DNA of 64,000 nucleotides, from contig NZ_JBHUDG010000003.1 in NCBI RefSeq assembly GCF_042678145.1, positions 310,001 through 374,000 of the forward strand. Direction: 5' to 3'. The stretch comes from Pseudopedobacter beijingensis. Its GTDB lineage: Bacteria > Bacteroidota > Bacteroidia > Sphingobacteriales > Sphingobacteriaceae. This document shows, one piece after another, positions 19,017-27,873 of the stretch. Position 1 is the stretch's first letter. The number at the start of each line of letters is the position of its first letter. The notes below the pieces were generated by a model that had not been told where the DNA came from, did no database searches, and saw nothing but the letters and a program-made list of their open reading frames with translations. A program made the position numbers and the translations under genes.

Positions 19017-21251
19017 TTACTTTTGCAATTCGCCACTAAAGTCTGCGCTCACATCTTTTCCCGCTAACCCATCAGCAAAGCCTTTGTAAGCATGTTTACG
19101 CTGATAGTTCTTATCCCATAAATTTGGTCCGTCATCCGGAATCCAATATTCATGTTCTTTATCATTATCAGAAACACTCCATACGGTAATACCATATTGC
19201 TGTGCCTTAGGCACATACTTATTATACATTTCTACAATGTAACGGTACATTTCTGCCTGTTCTGCATATTGTTCTAGAGTAGGTGCATTGGTGCCTACTT
19301 TGACATCCAATTCGGTTACTTTTACCAATTTTCCTGTAGCAGCCATGGCTTCAAACATACGAGCAATGCCTTCTTTATTGGAAGTAATAGAAACGTGAAG
19401 CTGTGTTCCAATACCATCCACATTTGCGCCTTTACTCTCTATTTTTGAAACAAAGTCGATAAGCCCATTTAATTTAGTCAATCCTGGTGTTTCTAAATTA
19501 TAATCATTAATAAATAGTTTAGCGTCAGGATCTGCCTGTTTAGCAAATTTGAAAGCATCGGCTGCAAAATCTTCTCCTATATAGTCCTGCCAGTAGAACT
19601 CATCAGCAGCTTTATCGGCCACAGAAGTTCCTGTACGTAGAGCTCCGGATTCTGTCATGGCTTCATTCACCACATCCCAACCATGAACTTTTCCTTTATA
19701 ATGGCCAACCATTCCGGTAATCCAGCTTTTCATGGCATCAGAAATAATTTGTTTCTTTTCCTGATCTGTTTTTTCGATTTTAATAGGTTGTCCACCTCCA
19801 CCTGTCGCTCCTTTTTCTACCAGCTTAATATCGTCTATATAGTATGTTACATTAGGTAGATACCCCATATCAAAACTTAATTTAAAGCTATTGCTTCCTG
19901 ATTTATAAGACAGGCTATTTAAATCAACACTGATTAGTGACCAGCTTGTACTGGTTGTAAACGCTTCTGATCCCGACCCTGTTCCCTTCCAATCCATCCA
20001 AGGATATTCTTCAGAAAGTCCAGGAAAAGAAATCCTTCCTTTGCCATCGGTATTAGATTTCACATAAAAAGACAAGGTATAATCCTTACCTGCCGTTGCT
20101 GTAATTGAAGGACTCTGTAACTGTATATTATATGCTGCTGAAGCTGTTGCAGGTGATATCATTTTTACAGAATAGGTTCCAGAGTGTTTATCCTCGGCTG
20201 AAACAGAAACACCCACTCCACTTGCTTGGGTTGCAACCCAACCTCCCAATGCACCTGTTTCAAAATCACCATTGGTTACATAATTAAAAGCTGTTTCCGG
20301 TGCATCTTTATCTATTACGCTGATAGAATTAATATCAACATAATAAACCCCTGCAGTACTTCCCATATCAAAGGATATTTTTATTTTGTCGGCACTGGCA
20401 GTCCATGTATCTCCAATAGTAGAGGTGTTATATGTAACTTGTGTCCATGCACCAGAAGTTGTAAAAAGTTTTTTACCATTTACATAAGGATATCCATTAG
20501 ACATACCTGAGAAGGACAAGCGCCCCTCTCCTGCATTGTCTGACTTTATCCAGAATGATACTTCATATTTATGACCAGGGACTGCTATGATATCCGGACT
20601 GATCAATTGAGTTAGGTATTCTGCTCCTGAAGTCGGATTTTCAAAACGCAGAGCGGGACCATTACTCAATCCCACATTATTTACTTTACTGATGCCTACC
20701 TGATTATTTGGGCGACTCCACCCTGTGAAAGAGCCATCTGCAAGTGTACTTATATCTAATATGCTTCCTCCTGCTACCGGAACAATAACAGGCGCAATTA
20801 AACTATTCAGATAACTTGCATTCTGGTTCTGATGCCAAATTAATGTGTGTCCATAAACCTTTAATCCTGCCTGAGTGAATTTATCTATAGCCGCATCTAC
20901 TGCTGTGAAATTCAATTGCCCGTTACTACCTACCATCCATCGGTGTTTCATAGAGTTAGACAGCGTAACTTCTTTAAAATTGGCATTAACAATATTTCTA
21001 TACACCTCTTCAGAGTTATACAAATCTTCGCTAATACCAATTCCGATAGAGTAGTCTTTAGCGTAGTTTTTTAATGGTTCGTAACGTGATATAGCTTCTT
21101 TTAAAGCGAGTGGGAGTTCTGCCGTAGTAACTTCACCATACATAGGATCTCTGCCCCAATCCATATTTTTTTCGCAGGAACTGAAAGTTGTTAATGCAAT
21201 AGCACTTACAAACAGAGCCTGGTTCCATGATTTATTCAATTTCTTTTTCAT
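19017..21251 (-). CDS. xyn10C: GH10 endo-xylanase with two CBMs inserted in the catalytic domain, surface lipoprotein
   Basis: 744 residues. Lipoprotein signal with Cys26 (SSCEKNMD). The GH10 barrel is split: its first strands (to about 160, with YGHTLIWHQNQ) are followed by two tandem CBM4/9-like beta-sandwich modules (about 164-315 and 322-477; both have SFWIKS/SFYVKS and end in a YYVD/YYIDDIKLVE strand), then the rest of the barrel with acid/base Glu530 (WDVVNEAM) and nucleophile Glu647 (VTELDV). This layout is characteristic of the Xyn10C-type outer-membrane xylanases of Bacteroidetes. It is the sixth gene of the xus-like cluster, 32 bp after xusE, and is expected to make the first cuts in xylan at the cell surface. 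Confidence 0.93.
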   Translation of the reverse strand: MKKKLNKSWNQALFVSAIALTTFSSCEKNMDWGRDPMYGEVTTAELPLALKEAISRYEPLKNYAKDYSIGIGISEDLYNSEEVYRNIVNANFKEVTLSNSMKHRWMVGSNGQLNFTAVDAAIDKFTQAGLKVYGHTLIWHQNQNASYLNSLIAPVIVPVAGGSILDISTLADGSFTGWSRPNNQVGISKVNNVGLSNGPALRFENPTSGAEYLTQLISPDIIAVPGHKYEVSFWIKSDNAGEGRLSFSGMSNGYPYVNGKKLFTTSGAWTQVTYNTSTIGDTWTASADKIKISFDMGSTAGVYYVDINSISVIDKDAPETAFNYVTNGDFETGALGGWVATQASGVGVSVSAEDKHSGTYSVKMISPATASAAYNIQLQSPSITATAGKDYTLSFYVKSNTDGKGRISFPGLSEEYPWMDWKGTGSGSEAFTTSTSWSLISVDLNSLSYKSGSNSFKLSFDMGYLPNVTYYIDDIKLVEKGATGGGGQPIKIEKTDQEKKQIISDAMKSWITGMVGHYKGKVHGWDVVNEAMTESGALRTGTSVADKAADEFYWQDYIGEDFAADAFKFAKQADPDAKLFINDYNLETPGLTKLNGLIDFVSKIESKGANVDGIGTQLHVSITSNKEGIARMFEAMAATGKLVKVTELDVKVGTNAPTLEQYAEQAEMYRYIVEMYNKYVPKAQQYGITVWSVSDNDKEHEYWIPDDGPNLWDKNYQRKHAYKGFADGLAGKDVSADFSGELQK

Positions 21252-21283
21252 AATAATATCTTATGATAAGTTCTAAATGATGT

Positions 21284-22600
21284 TTAATCAAAATCGCTGT
21301 ACACTGGTTTATTCAACGGTACAATCCTGATATTATCAAAATAAATATTAACATTGGTCGGTTGTGCCACGACTCCGTTTATAGGTCCATTCTCTAACCA
21401 AGGACCGGCCTGTGCGTAGGTAACTGTTGAAATCACTGTCAGCACATCTCCAAAAGTTTTATCTTTAAAATCAGCACTGCCACTAAAAGGTAAGGTGATG
21501 GTAAACCATGAACCGGGATTGACAAAAGGTACTCTTGCTCCATTAGATTCCCATGGTGCATATAGCAGTGCATAACGACTTGCCCCGAAACCATCTGCCA
21601 CCACAAAACGGATATTACCAGAATTCCAATCTCCTGCTACATAAATATCCATTTGTATAGCCACCTGATCTGTTGGTGTAGCAGCAGGTATAACTTCATT
21701 GGTTATCTTACTTGCCCAAACACCATTGTTAATCCAATAGCGTGTAACATCTACCAAAGCATCTGAGGCATTAATAACTTCTCCATCTTTATTTAATGAA
21801 CGATATTTTCCTTGTGATTTTGGTCCGTTGCCACTACCGGGTAATAGTACATCTAAATCATCCGATATTCTACCCTGGCTCCACGATTGTGTATTTACAT
21901 CATCAAAATTATGTAGCAATCCTTTTTTAAAGTTAAAATAAGCAGGAGAATAGGCTCCGCCGTTAGCACCAAGTAATAATAGTGCTCCCCCGTCTGCAGA
22001 TACATTCGCAGGAACAATTACAGTGCAATATTTACCATCTACATCATCTGATTCTATTCCTTCCGTTACTACGATATTTCCTGGAAAAGTTACGCTTTGT
22101 ATGGCCTGCAAACCGGAACCATAAATTGTAATCTTTTCTCCTGCCTTGGGCATGGTATGCGAAACAGACGAGATTGATGGTGCAGAAGAACGGATTTCGA
22201 ATGAATATATCGTCTGCTGTCCATTTTTTTCCATAATAATCGTGTTGCGCTTTTCCGGATCAGCATCTAAAGTTGGTGTTTTTGCTCCAATAGAAAGCCA
22301 TATATTGTTGTCAGTCATTAAAGCCGGATTAAAAGAAGTTTTATAACCGTTAACATATATTTGTTGAACTCCCATAAAACCTGTTCCTTCTATCCTTATG
22401 GTTTGACCTAAGCGGGCAAATTCTACTTTACGATCTTTTACATCTGAATTTACATTCTGTAAATACACGGCGTTAATTGCTACAGGACCGCTGCTTTCAT
22501 TTTTGTCTTTTTTACACCCAAACAATCCGGATGTCATCAAAAGGATACCAAGAAGGATATATCGGGTTTCCGTAAAAAATTTCATATTTAAACTTTTCAT
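21284..22600 (-). CDS. xusE: IPT/TIG-domain surface glycan-binding lipoprotein (XusE-like)
   Basis: 438 residues from the ATG at 22600; the longer frame to 22621 would need TTG and overlap the SusD stop. A lipoprotein signal ends in GLFGCKKDKN. Two IPT/TIG immunoglobulin-like domains follow (about 45-140 and 140-220; KITIYGSGLQAIQSVTFPG is a clear TIG strand), then a beta-sandwich of about 200 residues that probably binds glycan (with DIYVAGDWNSGNIRF). SusE-position proteins bind polysaccharide on the cell surface and have no catalytic role. It sits between the second SusD and the CBM-bearing GH10, the place of xusE in the conserved xylan cluster. Confidence 0.85.
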   Translation of the reverse strand: MKSLNMKFFTETRYILLGILLMTSGLFGCKKDKNESSGPVAINAVYLQNVNSDVKDRKVEFARLGQTIRIEGTGFMGVQQIYVNGYKTSFNPALMTDNNIWLSIGAKTPTLDADPEKRNTIIMEKNGQQTIYSFEIRSSAPSISSVSHTMPKAGEKITIYGSGLQAIQSVTFPGNIVVTEGIESDDVDGKYCTVIVPANVSADGGALLLLGANGGAYSPAYFNFKKGLLHNFDDVNTQSWSQGRISDDLDVLLPGSGNGPKSQGKYRSLNKDGEVINASDALVDVTRYWINNGVWASKITNEVIPAATPTDQVAIQMDIYVAGDWNSGNIRFVVADGFGASRYALLYAPWESNGARVPFVNPGSWFTITLPFSGSADFKDKTFGDVLTVISTVTYAQAGPWLENGPINGVVAQPTNVNIYFDNIRIVPLNKPVYSDFD

Positions 22601-22613
22601 GTCTTCTTTAGTT

Positions 22614-24281
22614 TTAATCAAACAAATCGGTAATTCTTACCTCTGTAAATACATACGGTACCGGAGCTTCCTTTAGCAGAGGGTTTTGAAGAAGCTCTGA
22701 TTCTGGATAAGGCATTACGAATATAGACGGTGTTACCGCACCAACAGCCCGAGGTGAACTAGCCCGATCAGGATCTATTTGTAAAACATTTGGAGCTTCA
22801 AATAAAAACGGAATAATGGTATTTCTACTCTGAGCCGTTATATAGTTAATTACTTCCTGTTGTTTATAGAATGCTCTGCTCACCAGATCATACCAATATT
22901 GCCCTTCCATACAAAATTCTACACGTCTCTCGTAACGAATATCTTCATAGGTTATACTTGTCTTTTCCGGCATTCCTGCCCTTTTACGTACTCTATTAAA
23001 ATATTCAGTTGCATCACCATCACTTGTCGATCCTGAATTTCCCAGAATAGCTTCAGCGTAATTCAAGTATACTTCGGCTAATCGCATCATATAAGTATTC
23101 AAAGCAGAGTTCATACGTCCAACTCCTGGATTATCTTTGGACGAGCCCACAACACCTTTTTTAACATTCAGATACTGCCGTCCATCACCGCGATCGTTCA
23201 ATAAACCTCCATTTGCCTTATTGATTTCTGCGTAAAAATCACCGTAACCTATCCAGGTTGCTTTTCTCCTAATTGAATCTCTTGGATTATATTCCTTAAT
23301 AACATCATACGTTGCTCTGGTCCAGCCCCCCCAGGCAGCATCATCTCCGGTAATTTCAGAGCTGTATGCAAAATATGCCTGATGCGGGTTAATATATCCC
23401 CAACCTGTACTATTATTTAAACCTGGTACCCACTGAAGGGCAAACATAGACTCTGTGTTATTATTATTTTCTACTTTAAATAAATCAGGATAATAATCCA
23501 TCAAATGAAAATTACTTTGGTTAATAACTACACGGGCTGCATTTTTTGCTAAATCAAGATATTGTTGATTTCGTGTTCCCCCATTTGCATTACCCGAGTT
23601 GTCAATATATCCCGAGTAGGCCAGATATACTCTGGACAACATGCCGTAAGCGGAATACTTATTCAATCTTCCCAATTGCGGAGAAGTTGCAGGAAGATAT
23701 TTTGCAGCATACTCCAGATCCCGAATAGCAAATTCAAAAACATCTTTTCTGGGATTGGTATTCACTACCGGCTGATTGACTATTGCGCTGGGGTCTTCGG
23801 TAATAGGAACATTTCCCCACAAAGAAGCCAGATACCAATAAGCTACTCCTCTCATAAATCGCGCCTCAGCAATATATTGTTGTTTTTGCGCTTCTGTTGC
23901 TGAACTTTGTTTTATACTGATAATTACCTTGTTGGCTTGTTGAACAACGACATAAAAAGATTGCCAGGCTTGTACTAAAGGCCCCGTAATACCAGTAACA
24001 GCTAAATCTGCAAAAGGATATACATAGTCTGAATAGGGCGCATACAAATTATAAGAGGCCCCATCTCCTAAACCAAAATAAAACTTCTCATTAAAATCTG
24101 CCCATACAACATTATATAACGGAGAGGTAAGAGAGGGCAAATTCTCTGCCGTCAGGCTTTCTCCTACAATCTGATCATTAGGAGTAATATCCAAAAAATC
24201 TTTACAAGATTGCTGAAGAGGAACACATCCCATCAGTGCGGCAATCCCTATATATCTTGTTATTTTTAATTTTCTTTTCAT
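22614..24281 (-). CDS. xusD: SusD/RagB-family outer-membrane glycan-binding lipoprotein (XusD-like)
   Basis: 555 residues. Lipoprotein signal, Cys26 in QQSCKDFLDITPND, the common start of mature SusD proteins. The TPR-rich N-terminal part (YIAEARFMRGVAYWYLASLWGNVPIT) and the C-terminal SusD region (MMRLAEVYLNYAEAILG and YERRVEFCMEGQYWYDLVSR) are both complete. SusD proteins cap a SusC barrel and capture oligosaccharides for import. The start lies 4 bp after the stop of its SusC partner, so the pair is probably translationally coupled. Confidence 0.95.
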   Translation of the reverse strand: MKRKLKITRYIGIAALMGCVPLQQSCKDFLDITPNDQIVGESLTAENLPSLTSPLYNVVWADFNEKFYFGLGDGASYNLYAPYSDYVYPFADLAVTGITGPLVQAWQSFYVVVQQANKVIISIKQSSATEAQKQQYIAEARFMRGVAYWYLASLWGNVPITEDPSAIVNQPVVNTNPRKDVFEFAIRDLEYAAKYLPATSPQLGRLNKYSAYGMLSRVYLAYSGYIDNSGNANGGTRNQQYLDLAKNAARVVINQSNFHLMDYYPDLFKVENNNNTESMFALQWVPGLNNSTGWGYINPHQAYFAYSSEITGDDAAWGGWTRATYDVIKEYNPRDSIRRKATWIGYGDFYAEINKANGGLLNDRGDGRQYLNVKKGVVGSSKDNPGVGRMNSALNTYMMRLAEVYLNYAEAILGNSGSTSDGDATEYFNRVRKRAGMPEKTSITYEDIRYERRVEFCMEGQYWYDLVSRAFYKQQEVINYITAQSRNTIIPFLFEAPNVLQIDPDRASSPRAVGAVTPSIFVMPYPESELLQNPLLKEAPVPYVFTEVRITDLFD

Positions 24282-24285
24282 AATA

Positions 24286-27200
24286 CTACAGGCTAAGGTT
24301 TAGACCAATTGTGTACATACGCGGGGTAGGATAACGGCCATTATCTACTCCATTCAGTTGGCTTCCGCCACTATAAGAGATACCAATTTCAGGATCGTAG
24401 CCCGAATACTTGGTAAACGTATACAGGTTCTGAATATTAGCGAACACTTTTAGGTTCTGAATATTAATCTTGTTCAATAATCTTGATGAGAAATTATACG
24501 ACAACGCAATATTCTGGATTCTTAGATAGGAACCATCTTCAATAAAACGATTGCTTAACACATAATTATAATCTGATGCTTTTTGACCAACAGCCAAGCG
24601 GCTCATGTCCCAATCTCCTCCTGTTATCATAACATTTCGGTAATCATTCGGCCCGTTAGGATCTATCAGTCCCAGTTTAGCATAATTTAAAGCTGTAGTA
24701 TACAAATTGGATGTATTTCTCCTTGGGTTTTCCAAAGAACGACGTGAATAATTAATAACGTCGTTGCCAACAGAACCTGTAAGAAAAACGGACAGATCCC
24801 AGTTTTTGTAATTAAATGTATTACCCAATCCAAAAGTAAATTTGGGTTCAGGGTTACCTATAAAAGTTCTATCTTCCTCGTCTATTATTCCGTCTTTGTT
24901 AACATCTCTGTAAATATAGTCTCCTATCCAAAGTCCGCTTTGTTCGTCAATAGGCAGATCAGACATCACGGGAGTTCTTTTTATATTCCCATTGGCATCT
25001 TTATAATAAAAATCGGTTGCTTTTTCAAACCTACCTATAACTTCATAACCATAAAATTGCCCTATAGATTGTCCAACAACTGTTTTATTAATTAACTGAC
25101 GATCAGACCCATCTACCAAATAACGTTCATCCGTTCCTGTTTGAGTATTTATAGATAATACTTTATTTCTGTTTAAAGAAAATACCGCATTGGTACGCCA
25201 GCTAAAGCTTTCGTTCTTCATATTAAGCGTAGACAAAGAGAATTCAACGCCTTTGTTCTCAATGGACCCCAAATTCACCCAGGGACGGGCACTTGATCCG
25301 GTACCACTTGTTCCGGCATAAGCAGGAAGGGAAGCCTGCATCAACAAGTTTTCCGTCTTTTTATAGTAAGCATCTACTGTTAGACTAATACGATCCTGCC
25401 ATAAAGAAACATCTACACCAATATTACTGGATTGGGTACTCTCCCATTTTAAATCTTCGTTAGGTGTATTTCTGGCAATAAGACCCGTTCCCCAATTTGT
25501 GGTAGCGGTACCATAAGTCGCCAGATACGCATAATTATCAGGAATATTCTGGTTTCCAACCAATCCCCAACCTAAACGGACTTTCAGGTCACTGATAGAG
25601 GAATTATCTTTCAGAAACTTTTCATTGGAAACCTTCCATGCAAAAGCTGCTGAAGGAAACCACCCTGTACGATTTTGCGGTGCAAATTTAGAAGATCTGT
25701 CTCGTCGTAAAGTAGTCGTTAACAAATACCGATCATCATAAGAATAAAATACCCGTCCAAATTCGGAAAGTATAGCGCTTGCTCCCGAATATCCTGTATT
25801 TGCTGCTGTAGTAGCATCACCAAGATTAAGATCTGTAGATCCATTTGTGGTGTAGCCCGTACGCGAACCGCCTAGATACTCCCAAGAATTCTTTTGCATT
25901 TCCTGCCCTAACATGGCATTAATATTATGGACACCAAAGCTTTTGGTATATGTTAAAATATTACGCCAGGTCCAAAACTTATTAAATTGTTTTGAATAAG
26001 TCCCTTCGTTATCATCCATAAATTGTGTAGATGATAAATAATAAGTCGGCTGGAAACGATAACTATTTGGTGTATTAAAATCAAAAGCTACTTCCGAACG
26101 GAAATTTAATCCCTTAATAATATCTGCAGAAACATAGGTATTGCCACGTATCCCATAGGACTCCATTCTATTATTTATAAGCATAGCCATAGCCATGGGA
26201 TTGGTAGGCATAAACTGTTCATCAGAAGCAGCAAAAGATCCATCAGAATTTCGTACCGGTACATCCGGTGTGGTTCTTAAAGCTGTTGCAATCAAAGATT
26301 GATCGGATACCGTTAATCGTTGTTTCAGATTATTGAAAGAAAAGTTAATTCCCGCCTTCAGATAACTTTTAACCTGTGAATCAAAATTACCTGTTAAAGT
26401 AATACGTTTAAATCCTGAACCTGCGGCTATACCATCCTGATCTGTATAACCTCCTATTAATGAATAAGTGTTACCTCCATTTCCTCCTGACACCGAAAGG
26501 TTATGATTATATAAAGATGCATTGTTAAATAGCTCTTCCTGCCAATCTGTTCCTTCTCCTAATAATTCTGGATTGATGAAATTATTATTTGGGTTGATAA
26601 GACTATAGCTTGCCAGTACATTGCGATGTTCGGCGTATTGCCTAAGATTAAGCATATCCATTTTCTTAGGGAGCTGCTGCATCCCCATACTCCCGTAATA
26701 ACTAATAGTGGATGTTCCTGACTTTCCTCTTTTGGTAGTAATAACGATAACTCCGTTAGATGCTCTGGAGCCATAAATAGCGGTAGCCGAAGCATCCTTT
26801 AATACATCTATCGAAACAATATCTGTAGGATTAATGGATGCCAGTGCGTTGGTATTGGTATTTGCACCACTGGAAGCCCCTCCTTCTATAATCACACCAT
26901 CTATTACATAAATAGGCTCTGTAGAGGCACTGAGTGAATTAATACCTCTAACACGAACCGTATTACTGGAGCCCGGCATTCCCGAGTTCTGCTGCATCTG
27001 CACCCCTGCAACTCTTCCTTGCAACACCTGATCTATAGCTATAACTCCAGACTCTGCTATGGTTTTCTCCCCTATAGAACTTATAGAACCCGTAAGATCA
27101 GAACGTTTCTGCGTTCCATAACCAATAACCACTACCTGATTAAGAGCACTTACAGCAGGTTCCATTCTGATGTCTAAAATCTTAGGCTGACTACCTATTG

Positions 27201-27492
27201 TTTCTTCCTGCGATATATAGCCTAAATAGGAAAAAACAAGAATGCTATTTGACGGTACATTTAACTTAAATGTACCGTCAACCGCAGTCATTGTGGCTGC
27301 CCCGCCAGCTTTTAACTGCACAGACACTCCTGTTAGTGGTTGGGAGGTTTCATCAACAACCTTCCCACTAATGGCAATGTTGGTTTGTGCCATTACTTCC
27401 CCTACAGCGATTCCAAGAACAAAACAAAGACAGAAATACTTGAGTAGATTCGTCCCTATTTGCCTACAAAAGGATAAGTATGAAATTCTCAT
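24286..27492 (-). CDS. xusC: SusC/RagA-family TonB-dependent outer-membrane transporter (XusC-like)
   Basis: 1068 residues. Long signal peptide, then a carboxypeptidase-regulatory-like beta domain (about 38-115, AISGKVVDETSQPLTGVSV), the plug (about 118-240, with VVVIGYGTQKRSDLTGS and DVLKDASATAIYGSRASNGVI) and a 22-strand type barrel ending in an aromatic C-terminus (YTIGLNLSL). It imports oligosaccharides, probably branched xylo-oligosaccharides, using TonB energy. It is transcribed from its own promoter with a perfect LacI-type palindrome, and the preceding SusCD pair ends in a terminator, so the two pairs are separately initiated. Confidence 0.95.
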   Translation of the reverse strand: MRISYLSFCRQIGTNLLKYFCLCFVLGIAVGEVMAQTNIAISGKVVDETSQPLTGVSVQLKAGGAATMTAVDGTFKLNVPSNSILVFSYLGYISQEETIGSQPKILDIRMEPAVSALNQVVVIGYGTQKRSDLTGSISSIGEKTIAESGVIAIDQVLQGRVAGVQMQQNSGMPGSSNTVRVRGINSLSASTEPIYVIDGVIIEGGASSGANTNTNALASINPTDIVSIDVLKDASATAIYGSRASNGVIVITTKRGKSGTSTISYYGSMGMQQLPKKMDMLNLRQYAEHRNVLASYSLINPNNNFINPELLGEGTDWQEELFNNASLYNHNLSVSGGNGGNTYSLIGGYTDQDGIAAGSGFKRITLTGNFDSQVKSYLKAGINFSFNNLKQRLTVSDQSLIATALRTTPDVPVRNSDGSFAASDEQFMPTNPMAMAMLINNRMESYGIRGNTYVSADIIKGLNFRSEVAFDFNTPNSYRFQPTYYLSSTQFMDDNEGTYSKQFNKFWTWRNILTYTKSFGVHNINAMLGQEMQKNSWEYLGGSRTGYTTNGSTDLNLGDATTAANTGYSGASAILSEFGRVFYSYDDRYLLTTTLRRDRSSKFAPQNRTGWFPSAAFAWKVSNEKFLKDNSSISDLKVRLGWGLVGNQNIPDNYAYLATYGTATTNWGTGLIARNTPNEDLKWESTQSSNIGVDVSLWQDRISLTVDAYYKKTENLLMQASLPAYAGTSGTGSSARPWVNLGSIENKGVEFSLSTLNMKNESFSWRTNAVFSLNRNKVLSINTQTGTDERYLVDGSDRQLINKTVVGQSIGQFYGYEVIGRFEKATDFYYKDANGNIKRTPVMSDLPIDEQSGLWIGDYIYRDVNKDGIIDEEDRTFIGNPEPKFTFGLGNTFNYKNWDLSVFLTGSVGNDVINYSRRSLENPRRNTSNLYTTALNYAKLGLIDPNGPNDYRNVMITGGDWDMSRLAVGQKASDYNYVLSNRFIEDGSYLRIQNIALSYNFSSRLLNKINIQNLKVFANIQNLYTFTKYSGYDPEIGISYSGGSQLNGVDNGRYPTPRMYTIGLNLSL

Positions 27493-27629
27493 AATTAAAA
27501 GGTTTATATAATATTTTAAAAGTCTGGGTCAACAAACTTGAGAATCACCATGCGTATTTTCTTGAGTAGCTTGGTTTAAAAATTGGCCCAAAAAAATTTA
27601 CAATGCACACTCTAAATTTTCCAGTGAAA

Positions 27630-27660
27630 TAAAATTAAAAATTAAAATCCAATAATGCAA
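27630..27660 (-). promoter_or_regulatory. xusC promoter overlapped by LacI-type operator
   Basis: On the minus strand the TTG at 27660-27658 (inside the palindrome) is followed after exactly 20 bp by TAATTTTA at 27637-27630. This fits the Bacteroidota promoter form and has the same geometry as the xusA and CE15 promoters. The predicted leader is about 130 nt. Confidence 0.65.
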
Positions 27661-27674
27661 CCGGTTGCATTATT
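27651..27674. promoter_or_regulatory. Perfect 24-bp palindromic operator of xusC (core TGCAACCGGTTGCA)
   Basis: A perfect 24-bp inverted repeat; its central 18 bp read AATGCAACCGGTTGCATT. The core fits the LacI/CcpA-type pattern TGnAAnCGnTTnCA exactly. It overlaps the -33 box, so a bound repressor would block RNA polymerase. It is the best-preserved site of the series in this window. Confidence 0.8.
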
Positions 27675-27799
27675 TTTTATTATAAAAGTTTATAACTCAT
27701 TAAAAACCTTTATAATAAAACAAAAAATCGATAGCAGTAAAACTATAAATTTCAAAAATTCCATCGACATATTATAAGTTGAGAAGTGTGCGAACAGTC

Positions 27800-27854
27800 T
27801 AAACAAAAAAGTTCGGATTATTATCGATAACTCCATTGATAATAACCCGAACTT
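27800..27854 (-). terminator. Strong terminator after xusB
   Basis: A 17-bp inverted repeat with one G-T pair (27809-27825 with 27838-27854; arms contain AAGTTCGG and CCGAACTT) and a 12-nt loop, followed on the minus strand by a run of seven T then GTTT. It lies 20 bp after the xusB stop and should end the xusAB transcript. Confidence 0.85.
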
Positions 27855-27873
27855 AATATAATAACAACTCAGG

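Larger units (their letters stand above)
27493..27799. other. Intergenic region holding the xusC promoter
   Basis: About 300 bp without a credible gene. It contains the xusC promoter and palindrome (27630-27674). A short frame at 27690-27917 on the minus strand overlaps the terminator and the 3' end of xusB and has no family signal. Confidence 0.7.
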
